Source of the DNA: Tenebrio molitor
Lineage: Eukaryota > Arthropoda > Insecta > Coleoptera > Tenebrionidae
Direction: 5' to 3'
Length of the DNA: 64,000 nucleotides
NCBI RefSeq assembly: GCF_963966145.1
Contig: NC_091052.1
Span: 17,422,001-17,486,000 of the forward strand
This document shows, piece after piece, positions 14,116 to 26,100 of this stretch. The position numbers were made by a program, and so were the translations under genes. The notes beneath the pieces were generated by a model. It searched no databases. It worked only from the letters and a program-made list of their open reading frames with translations, and was not told the DNA's origin. The first letter of the stretch is position 1, and every line of letters starts with the position of its first letter.

Positions 14116-17100
14116 GTAAGTGATAGCTCAAACTCCATCGTTGTAAATTGTAGTTTGTTAAAAAGATAAATGCGACGGTAGACCTGTTGTTTTGTGATCA
14201 ACTGCTTTTGCATTTGCGAGAGCAGCGTCACGTAAGTCCCTAAAGGCGGATGATTTATCTATAAAATTATCGATTTTTGACGTAATATTTAATGGGGGAT
14301 CTTTTACGGTCTGCGCGCCGAACAAGTGGTTACATTATAAATAAGCTGTGGGGGTAGTCATTTTGTCGCGAAGACTATTTTTAACAACATTCCATGCAAT
14401 TAAGGCACACGAATAGACTAATAACTGCTGTGTGTTTGTTTGTCCACTATTATTAACGAGAATCGGTCAGAAGTGAAAGAATTTCACATGCAACTCCTTT
14501 GAAATGTATTTGAATTATTCAATTTTCAGGTCTGGTGATATTTCAGCACTCCAAGTAGATGCTATAGTCAATTCTACAAACGAATCAATGAACGAAAGCA
14601 ATCCGGTCAGTGATAGAATTTTCCAAAGGGCCGGATCTGAACTAAAAGAGGAAATCAATCTAGATATAAGAGGTAAATTTTCTAATACCTACGTAAGACT
14701 CTTGGGTAACGTTTCCTTTCGGTTGCGTCAAACGACGAGGGAGGGCGTTCGATAGCTGAAGCGGCGCCTTCTCACGGTTACATCCAGCATCCGATGAATA
14801 AGTTCCTGTTTGTTTCAGAGTGTAGGACAGGAGATGTACGAGTTACGCAAGGTCATGCACTGCCAGCTCGATATATTATACACACCGTTGGACCCAAGTA
14901 TAACATGAAATACCAATCCGCTTCGGAAAATACATTACATATATGTTATAGGTTAGTAAGATGAACACAACCAAGTGCCGCATTGTACATGTACATATTT
15001 CGCTTGAATAAGTTCACAACAAATTCTTGCAATAGTACCTAATAATACATAGTATTCGTAATAAGAAAATAACGAGAGGGACTTGTAAAGTACCCTTTAA
15101 TGTTGACTGTAATCGTTACGTGATCTTCTGTGATTGACAGTTTGATCATTAGATTGCCGCAATCAGTAGGGACGGGGTTGTTGCAGTCATTAAGTCAAAA
15201 TGCCGGTTTAGTTTCACAGTAAAGACTATCAGTAATAAATATCATTTGAAATAATGACATTAAACATTATCGTTAAACGTTCCTATTGTTAATACAGGGT
15301 CATTATAGAAGATTGTAGTCCAAGTTGGCGAAAAAACCGCATGGAAAATTTATGGTTGCCGCTCCATATGAAAATGATCAAAATTATGTGAATAAGTGAA
15401 TACACACCGTTCACAAAATTGAGACTATTGACAGTTCACGCCACTTTAGAGTTATGTTTGTATAGAGCGGCAAAAATTTCATAACATGGGCATCGCTTGC
15501 TTCGACTACAATAATTTATAATGACCTGTACTAAGAGAACTAATAAAATTGCTTATTTTCTGCTGTTTGAATATGATAGTGGCCTTGATATTTTCTAAAT
15601 TGCCGAAAATTTTTGCTTATCAAGGAACAAGGCGTCCGAATGAACCATAAAGATGTAGATGAATAGATGGGACTAAAAAATACAAGGTGATTCACGAATA
15701 GTGTCTGATTGAGCGCCTTTATTCCTGCAACATAAATTACTCTCTCATAAAATGATTCGCTGTTTTTTAATTTGAATAAAATTTTGTGATCGTAGTTATC
15801 CGCAAGGGCGTAACAATGATTTTTTGCTGGGGTGGGCCAGATTTTAAACCACAGACAGATGATAGATAGATATTGCAGATGTATCTTGTTTTTAATGTGT
15901 TTTACTTTTATTCTGGGGTGGGCCAGAAGGATTCTGGGGTGGGCCGGGCCCACCTGGCCCCCCCATTTGCTACGCCCTTGGTTATCCGATTAAAAAAAAA
16001 TGAAACAATAGTGTCAATCAAATGTGTTAAAATAATTATATTTTTCTGAATAAATCAGACACTATTCGTGAACCACCCTGTATAGAATGCAGATTACATA
16101 GTGGTAAAGAAAGAAAGCAAAAGCAACCTCAAAGATACTGAAATTTATTGTAAAAGAACACAAAATAATTTTTAGTGGGAAACGTTCAAGTAGAATTTGC
16201 CAGAACGCCCTTATACAATACTTAGACAAAAATACTCACTAAATATTGGATGCCTAAGTATGTATAAATCTAATCAAGAGTCTTGAAATATTTTACGAAT
16301 GCATATCCAGCATAATAACCTCTGTCCATTTAAAGAAGAGATAAACCTTTGTAACAATCACTCACCGTTGATCTTGCGCCTGTTTATAAACAATTTTATG
16401 TTTTTTGTTTAGTTGAATGAACCATTTTGTAATATATGAGTACTTTTGAAATAAAACATTTTTTTTAATAAAAATAGAGCAAAAGAAAACATTTACATAA
16501 TCACAAACTAGAAGTTAAACTTGACAACAGTGACAGCATCAGGTGACAGCTTACAAGGTGTCATAAGCTACAACACAGGGGAAATAATAGATATTATTTA
16601 TACAGAGAGATATGAAGATTATTTTTCCCTGAGGTTGACGTGGTTATAAACCCAGGGCCTTTGGCCCGAGGTTCATAAGTCAACCGAGGGGAAAAACATG
16701 AATATCTCCCGTGGTGCAAACAATATTTTATTTTTTAGTGTCTGTACTTAAAAGTTAAAATTTTCTTAAAAATATTTTGCAGGGAAGATTGCGTGAATAT
16801 GTGGTTGCTATAGTTTTGTTCTCATGAGTTTGTTGTAAACAATGTGGAGAACGAAAAAATTTGAAAAATCCCAAGGGAGAGAGTTGTTTTTCACTCGCAT
16901 TTTAAACCGGCCCCCTCATGCCAACAAAAGCCCAATTTACACACGAACTCGTTAAATAAACAATGAGCACAACTGAAAACAGTTGCACAAAGTTCAATTT
17001 TATAGCATTGTTTCTAGTGATTATTAAATGTGGGCTTGCTTTTGATAGTAAATGTCAGTGTTACATTTTATTTTAATGGATTCAGATTCTGATTCTGAAG

Positions 17101-20100
17101 CCATGTTGTAGGATCAAAATAAACTATTAAGGGGGTAGATTATTATTGTAACAAAGTTTGGGAGACAATTTGAAATTTAATTTTCAACGAAATGACATTC
17201 CTTCATCAGTACCAACTCAATGTCATTAAAATAAAAGTCACTAGATAATTATTTTATATTTAAAAAAATTACATTAATGAAGTCGAAATAGAAAAAATAG
17301 CATGTTATACTCGTTTCATAAGACATGTTGTCAAACTCGCTACGCTCGTCGTGCTATAAACTCTCTCGTTCGACAATGGACTGTCAACTCGTGTAACGAT
17401 TGTACAGGGTTATTATAAATGATTGTTCCATCGCAGTTGGCGTTGAAATGAAAATGCACACAAAATTTGGATGTGCTGCCAGCGTCCCAACGTTAGACAA
17501 ACTAAAGTATATTTTTTCCTGGTAGGCGGTTGCGCGCGTCATTTACAGAATCCTGCAACGAAATGCGACCTTCCTATTGGTTACTCTATTCCACTAACCA
17601 ATAGGAGAGAGGTCGCATTTCGTTACAGGATTTCGTAAATGGCGCGCGCAACCGCTTACCAGGAAAAAAAAGAGAGTGTGTCGTAAAGACGCACGATAGA
17701 AGCGAAACTTTTGTATTACAGGGAAGAGGGAAATCAGAATATTGTAAATTATCACTGATAATACTCACTGATAAGAGGAGATGGCTGAGCCGAGGTGCTA
17801 GTTGCTAGTTCATTGTGTTTATTATTTACACCGTTTTTTTCACATTCTGAACTGTCACTTCGCTCGCACGTTTTCTTTTCACATTCTGAACTGTTACTTC
17901 ACTCGTACGTTTTCTCTCAGGCCACGCTCTTCTTCTTTCTGCGCCTGACTTAGGCATATTTACAAGAAAATTGTATATTTTAACGATAACACTAAACAAT
18001 ATAATGTCGAAATGCGTAACTCATTGTTTATTTTTAAGCCTCCAAATTAAAACAGAGGACATTATCGATAAATCCCACGAGTGTGACAAAGACAGAAGTA
18101 TACACAATTTTAAGGGATGTTTGTATCGTGTCAAACAGATTAACTTACATTTAAGTGAGATGGAAATATTGGCGCAACCGTTGTGCGAGACAGTGTTTAC
18201 CCCCACCACTTTTCGTCACACAAAAAGGTTGCCTCCCATAAAAAGTTTTACTTCAAAATACAGGGTATATCGGAGATATTAGTCTCACTCATGTTATGAG
18301 GCTTGCAGCACATTCAACTACGTCACCAACCCCTACTGCGATGGGACAATAATTTATAATAACCCTGTATTATTGTGACACCACATTCTTGACTGGATTT
18401 TTATTTACACACGGATATGTGTAAATTTATCGACTTTTCAAAACAGCTGATCCAATTTATCCCCAAAATTAGTAGGCCTCAACTCTTTAACAAAATAATT
18501 GTTTTCCATAAGGAAACATTCCAAACGGTGCATTTTTGCATAAGTTATGCTGAATGAAAGAGAATTTTACAGACACAGACGTCCGCCATGCGGAAAACGA
18601 CTTTTCTTTACGTTTTGAGCATAGGACAGTTGTGTGGTTTGCTGGTTTGATGATGAGGTATAAATGATGTACTCGGAATGTATAACTTAACAAATGTATA
18701 TTGTCTCGTGTTGTGTTGTGTTACAAAAGGTATGGTACAGGTAAAGACAGAGTGGTGACAGAGAGACGGACAGTGCTCGGACGGCTCTCGTCAGTGGTTG
18801 TATAAGCTAAGTTGGGGTGGGAGAAAGACACCCCTACTGGTTACTTAACAACAGTCCTTATCTTGAACACGACTTTTCGACGTTTTCGATGTTTTAAGTT
18901 TTTGCACTAATATTTCAATAACTGCCACTTATTTATTGTAATTGAACTTATTTTGTTTCCGCAAATATGCTGTAATTTAATAAATTAGAATAGATATAGG
19001 ATACAGGATATTTCACGATAATGAGCTCGACGGAATTGAAAATGCAATCCACAATACATTTAAAGTTAATGCGGATATTTGTTTTTTGATTTAAAAAACA
19101 GAAAACATAGTTAGCTGTGCAGTTTCGTAATTTTGACATAAACGTCGTTCGCTTGGTTAAATGAAATTGTAAAAAAACGAAGAGTTTTTGGGGAAATGTT
19201 TATTGTCTGATAACGCGCAACAGTAGAAGCATTTTTATTACATTCACCATAAATCAGGATCATGTCTGTTTCCTCATCGTTCGAATACATTTTAATCATC
19301 GTATTTTCATTTTTTCGTAAATGTCAGTTGTGATAAATAAAATTATTAGAAGCGAAGCCATCATGGATTCATAATTTCATTTTAAAACAATACGATATTT
19401 AAAATAGCCACGTTAACTTTGGAAATGTATTGTGGGTTGCATTTTCAATTCTGTTGGGCTCATTATTACTCGTGAAATAACATTTTCCTCTGATTTCCAC
19501 CTGCATGATTGTTTCCTAGCTAAGTACATACACCGCTTTGAGACTATTTTATATTCCCGATAATCCTTCATAATTCAAATGGCGGCATCACTGGTATAGA
19601 CCATTAAATTCTTATACAGACTGATTCACATAACTTTCCGACCCTAACGAAAGTTAAATGCAGCCAGTAATACGTTATTCAGTGATAACTTGATTCCGTA
19701 CGCTGATAGATTGCACGTTTTTTGATAGAAGACAGACACAGAGACAAGTGTGGCGGGAATTAATCTGCAAGGCTACAACGGTTTTTTAAATAACATGAAA
19801 CAATTGAGATGGAGAGTTTAGTACTTTTCACTGCGTTATGTTTTGGAACTAGATTTAAAAACGTGCAATCTATATGCCATTCACGATGTTTTGGCATAAG
19901 GGGAGGCTATGATTTCATTTTTTAAAGTTGGATACATGTTTGATTTCTGTCATCTCTGCTGTCACTAAAGTGCTTGACATGCGGACCTATCAAAATGAAC
20001 GTAACATGTTGCCGAATTTACCGTAATCATAATTAAGCGACATTAAAACGTATTGATGGTGTTTATATTAGACTGCAGAACATATTTTCAGTAAGTTACA

Positions 20101-23100
20101 GTGAAGTCAAGTTCTTTTTATGTATAAATTGAATCGTAGGTGAGTACAAGATAAATATGTAGCACGGATAGTGAAGGAAGAAACAACGACCCAATTGAAA
20201 TGGCACAGGGGTTTTGTAAGACCTATTATAACTTCGCCATAGAGTTGTGAATGAGTGGCTTGAGCCTATTTTGAAATGTACTCCTGAAATTTGCCAACAT
20301 TTTTGTAGATATTGTAAAGAACTTATTTTGGAAGATTGGGCAAAATTAATGGGAAATCTTTCATTTGAAAACGTTCTTCCTTTAATAATAATTTCATTAG
20401 GAGAATCTGACTCGGAATTTGATTGGGATTTTCATGCAGGTAATGATGATTCAGAATTTTCTAATGAAATTATGGAAGTTGAATAGTTTTGTTCTTTTTT
20501 GTCATGGACGATGGGTGTGTAAATATTTTGCAGAAAGATTCGAATAATGTAAGGCTTAATAAGTAGGTACAAGGTTTTATACAATCTAGTTCTACGGGGT
20601 GATCAAATAGGACTGTTTAAGTTGGTAACACTGAATTGTATTTTAAATCATATAACAGGAGTAACTTTCGGTTGTTGATGGCTTGTCGTTGTTAATGCTA
20701 TACCTACATCAGATATTTGTCAAATAAACCAACAAAACATACCCGGTTGCAGTGTTATAAATAACCGAAATATAAAATTTTCTTAATTGTACTGCCAACT
20801 TAAACAGTCCTTTTTGATCACCCGGTAGGAACGTTTTGGTTAACATGAAAAATTCATTGAGAAGTTACTAATTCGTTGGTTAAGATACTGTATAAATGGG
20901 TTATCTAAGTGGTGCATAAATTGACAGGAGTCACTTTGTCTTTCGGTCCCGGCCCTTACTATTCTGTAGTTTGTTCAAGTCAGTTTCCTGTTTTGTTAAA
21001 ATGGATTAAAAATGTGTGAGTATTGTTCTATTGTAAACTAGTAAAACTGACAACAATGCACTAGACAATGACGCAGTTTATAACCTCAAACTTAGAAAAA
21101 CATAACCTAATTCAACAGACAGCTTTACTGCCAACTTAAATGCACTTTTTCCATGGCCTCCCCTTATGCCAAAACATCGTGAATGGTATATATCAGAGTA
21201 CGGACTATACCTTTATTTATTATGAAATCTGGACACTCCTGGCATTATTGACAATCAGTCAATCACTTGACAATTCTTTTTTGTATGATTCTGAAATATA
21301 ACCTGTTCATGTTGGATTGAATATCAGTGGTGCAAATCGCACACATTTGATATTAACTTTCATATGAGTTGTCATAGTAACAGGTCAGTCATTTGCACCA
21401 CTGATGTTCAATCCAACGTGAACAGGTATTAATTTTTGTTAATTAAAATGTACTCCAATGACGAAAGAATCGATATGATATTGATACATGATGAGTCAGT
21501 TTCTTAAATAAAAAGAAATATTGTCGATTACTGCTATTTCTAAATTTTTATAATTGAGACTTTTGTGAGGGATGTCCAAACCATGCAAAAGTTTAAAATA
21601 ATTCATGTTTTTGCATCAAATTATGAATGAAAAACGTATTGCTGGTTGTATTTAAATTTCGTTAGGGTCGGCAAATTATGTGAATCAGTCTGTGTATGTA
21701 GCTCTATACATATTATTTAAAATATTTTGGTTGAAATTGATGATTACAGTTTTCATGCAAATAGTTAAAATTATTTGTGTAGCGAAAGACGTCTCCAACA
21801 TCCCATTTTGCCAGTAATAAATGACGTTAATCATGTTACGAAGATATAAAGTAGGAGGAACGCAGAGAATAATTTTATCAACCACATTAGCAGGTCAAAT
21901 TTAACAACTTCCAAAATTATACTTCGCAGTTTGTAGACTTAGTCTCCTAATTTCCATTTTCAATTAAAACGTTCGGGAACTTTATCATGACTCGAGTAAA
22001 CTGTTCAATAAATACTCTTTTGACGTATTGGAGTAGACCGAATAGAGTAAGAGATTCTAGAGTATTTAGTGTGCTATAACATTAGTTTTTGTTCGCAGAA
22101 ACGTCCTCCAGAAATCGAAAGAAATGGGTCTTCATTCCTTAGCCCTTTGTGTGATCAACTCGGTGAAAAGAAACTATCCACCCGACGAAGGAGCACACAT
22201 AGCGTTACGTAAGCTCCATTCTGTTTATACAAAGAAATCTGATAGAAGTGCAAACAACAGGTATCTTATCGTCAATTAATAATCCCGTTTTATCATCTCC
22301 AAGCCGGAACTAAAACATCGTAGTTTTTGTAGGCGACCAGTTATGTTATTGTAGAGTATAGGTACGTGGCGGTTTGTTTGAGAATAATCTAATTACTGGC
22401 CACTTAGACTCATTATTGACGAACGGGTTAAATAGTGTCTGGTCATTTAATCACGAAGCCATTGCAAAATTAGCCGAAGGTCGTGCCAATCCCATTAGCA
22501 CTCGTATTCAATGGTTGTTTGCACATATAAGCAAGGAGTTGAGTTATTCTCTCGATTTGGGAAGTGGGTGTGTGATAATTTTTTTGTCGGATGCAGGTAC
22601 TGTGAGGAGGTTCCTCGAACACCACGGAAGTTCTTTCGACATCGTGATCTTCGCCGTCGACAATACAGATTTAGGTATTTACGAAGTGCTATTACCTCTA
22701 TACTTTCCGAGATCCAAGTTCGAAGAAGACGCCGCTCGTTGGCAGTTACCTTCCGACATCGGTGGACACGACGGCGAACCAATGCTGCCCGACAGACAAA
22801 TACGGATCATCGATAATCCGCAACACACTCTGCACGGTGAGCTTGCCAGGGGTGGTTTTTCCAAAGTTACAGAGCATTTCCGGAATGCGTTGGTGTATGA
22901 ATTGTGTAGGTGTCATTGAGACGACTGTTCAGAGATGGCGCTCGCTGTATTTGACATTTAAAATTGTCAACGTGCAAAGGAAGCTGTCTCACGGTTTTAC
23001 AAGAATAGAAAATTGATTTGTCGGAGCAAATGATTGTAATTTACGACACGCAGTTGTACACAGTCCGATCGGTCAGATCCAAGGAAGGGCATTTCTTATG

Positions 23101-26100
23101 CTCCAAAGGTGTAAAAAGAAATATGAATATAATAAACAAGCGAGCTAATCCGCTATGTTGTTTGTCCGTAATTAAGATAAGAGGACTGGCGAGCTGCCAT
23201 TGCTCTTCGTGTTTGCTTGTGCACCATGTCGTTCCTCGAGATGTCTCTATCATGATCAACGAATCATACGAGTATTCGTGTGAGTCGATCGACCAATATC
23301 AATTTTGTTATTAAATTAATAAACGTGTGACACACTTGTATGTATTGATTGCAGCCGACGAAGAGTCTATAGATTTGTCGTCTCAATTGGAAACATCCAT
23401 AAATGTCGGCGAACATGCATTCAGTCAAATGCAGGGCGACCTCGACCAACAGCGTCTTCTCGGGGAGAGACCGTTCAATGATCCACTCGCCGACATCATG
23501 GTCAAGGAAATACAGCACCAGGAAAGGTGAGTGAGGTGTCCCACTTCCACCCACGTCGTAATTGATCCAAATCCGGTGTCGGTGTTGGGGTGGTTGTGAT
23601 TATCATTTTGACTGTTGCGTTGGGGACGGCAGGTATTACTCCAGAATGTGTGTCATCGGGAGGTCCCGTGCGTTCGATTGCGCCATCGTCTTGCCTAGTT
23701 TAGACAACAACTGTGGATTAACACGTGTTGCTGATCATATTGCATCAAGATAAAACACACAAAATTTTTCGTTGAAGACAGAAGAGTTTACATTTTGCAC
23801 TCTTTTACACTGTTGTCACAGAAGAAAAACGTTTTTGATTACGTTAGTAAATTTTAAATGTTAAACATTGAGAAAGCGTGTTTCTTGCAAAATCGAACAA
23901 TTTTGAAAGTTTCGATGTCATTTTCGTTTCCTGGAGATTTCTTGATCAGGTTTGATTGTGTGCAAGTGGCGTTGGTTTGGATGGAGACTTCCTTTCAACG
24001 CCTACCTATCGTCATTAAACTATCGATCGCACTATATCGACAAAAACGACGTTTTAATAATTCACTGATACAATTTATGCTGGCTGTTATTGGTCGCCGT
24101 GTAACTGTCGGTGCCGGTTGTCATTATTGAACAACCCCCGATTACAGTCGCCAGTTACCTCGTTGTCGTCGATGTAGTTTGACTTGGACTTGTTTAAATC
24201 GCGAATTAATGTGATCAAGTACCTAATCTGTTTTCGGACATGTCGTCCGTGATGCGCGAAAGACACAGCAAAATCAACAAGACCAGTAATGCATCTTTCA
24301 AGAGGGCTTTTTACGTGTGGCTACTCAAGGCCAGGTAAATCGTATTTTTAAACTACACCGAAGAGGAAATAGTATCGAACTCACCAGATTTACCTAACAG
24401 AAAAAAAAAGTTGGTTATTGATATATTATTTCTTTTTCTTACTTAAAATTGCGGTTTTTGTGTGAATTTTGTCTATGACGATAGCACTTGTTTTGATCTG
24501 TGATGCAATTCAGAAATACGTCATAAGTTGAAGCTCGTCCATAAAATAATTAACCACTGCTCGGCTCAAGCAAATCCAACAGTTTTATGAATAATAAAAT
24601 AATTAAGTTGGTTTGAGCAATATAAAAGATTAAAATGATATTTCAGCTACTTAGTGGCATCCAGAAATTTTTCTCATGCCTTGTTTGATTTGATCGGAAC
24701 TTTTCGGATTTTTGCGATGGATTAATCAATTAGTAAATTAGAAAGGAAAGCCTAATTGAAATGTTAAAACAATGCGCGATCGGTTGGCCATGAAAAGTCA
24801 TTAACTTATAACAGGGTTAGTAGGTGCTATGGAAATTGACGATTTCGCCGGTCACAAGTGCACCAGATTCTGGAAATGTATTTATTCACTTGTAAAAATA
24901 GGTAGTCGGTAAATAATATACATAATTAGATCGATAGTTTGTCACTGTAATTAGCTTAACACGGGGGCGGACGGCTTACGACACCTGAAATGAAAAATTA
25001 AAATTGTTTGAATAAAATACAACAGAGACCAACCAGAGTTACAAACAAATAATTGTGATACCGCAACAATGTATGTAATAATGGCAACCGAGAGCTTTTA
25101 TCTTGAAACTCGATAAAAGTCCAACGCTTGAGACAATGCAGCTGTATTATTGGCTTTTAAAAGGGTTTCGAGAACATCTCACCGCCGCGTCGCGTTGAAT
25201 TTCCACTTTCTAGTGCAACAAATTAACTGGCGAACATTGTAGCCCCAAATAAATTTTATTGACAGAAAATCGTATAACGAGGCCTCTTATTCGATGTAAT
25301 TTGTATCCATCAAAGTTTCCATAAATCGATTTAATCGGGAAAAGCACTTCGTTAACTAATCCAATTAGGAGTGTAATCGTATTTTAATATGACTTAGAGA
25401 TTCGCGACTAAAAATGATGGTTGTTGTTGAATTCCACGTGTGATTTCGTGAAGAGATTGGCATTGACAACATAAACCCCGTTTACGTTGTTTTGGCATAG
25501 TGGGAGGCCATGGTTTATTTTTTAACGTTGGACACACTGTTTGATCACAATCAACATAACATGTTGCTGAATTTCCTACGATGTCTTGTATTGCAAACGA
25601 GTAAAACTGACAACAGTGCACTAGACATTGACGCTATTTATAACCTCAAACTTAGAAAAACATAACCTAATGCAACAGACAGCTTTACTACTAAATTAAA
25701 GTCAATTTTTTAAAAACAATTTTCAAAGTGTTGTCATGTCGGTATGAGCCATTAGTTATTTGATGGTTATTAGGTTGGCAACATAAAATGTCAATTGTAT
25801 GTCAGCCATTTTGATGTGAAGGCGCTTGCGCTACTGAAGCCCCAATTACTTTTAAACTTTTAACTAAATTTAAAATAAAAAGTAAAATGAGTTTCCGAAA
25901 GCAAGGATCTGGACGGCCCCTAACACAACAAGAAAAATGAGCTATTATTAGATTATGTGAAGAAATGCAGACAGGAAAACCCTGGTAATGAAAGAAAAAT
26001 GCAGTAGGTAAAGCTGCACATATGTACTACTGCGGGCAAAAAAAGTGGGACATCAACGTCATTGTCTTGACTTTTAATGTGAAATAACCCTTATCTGATT

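Larger units (their letters stand above)
19877..21186. mobile_element. TTCACGTTGTTTTGGCATAA family, copy 1, with transposase tail
   Basis: The ends are inverted and near-perfect: CATTCACGATGTTTTGGCAT at the left, and GAATGG after the complement at the right. The interior matches the 313-bp copy at 36804 near both ends. It also carries a + strand frame, 20247-20486, and the 20596-20824 MITE. It is the longest copy and the likeliest to preserve part of an autonomous parent. Confidence 0.7.
19617..21692 (+). mobile_element. Outer DUF4817-type TIR element holding nested insertions
   Basis: The left end CAGACTGATTCACATAA and the right end are inverted copies over about 60 bases, including CCGACCCTAACGAAA. 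Near the right end (from 21448 +) a short frame reads MYSNDERIDMILIHDES, a relative of the - strand frame at 19299. The element was interrupted by the 19877-21186 element and a hairpin MITE at 21299-21428. This makes a three-level nest together with 20596-20824. Confidence 0.6.

Noticed and set aside
22374..22919. 181-codon open frame (+)
   Set aside because: It is GDAP2 coding exon 5 with flanking intron read through; the splice sites at 22597 and 22836 are clear, so it is not a separate gene.
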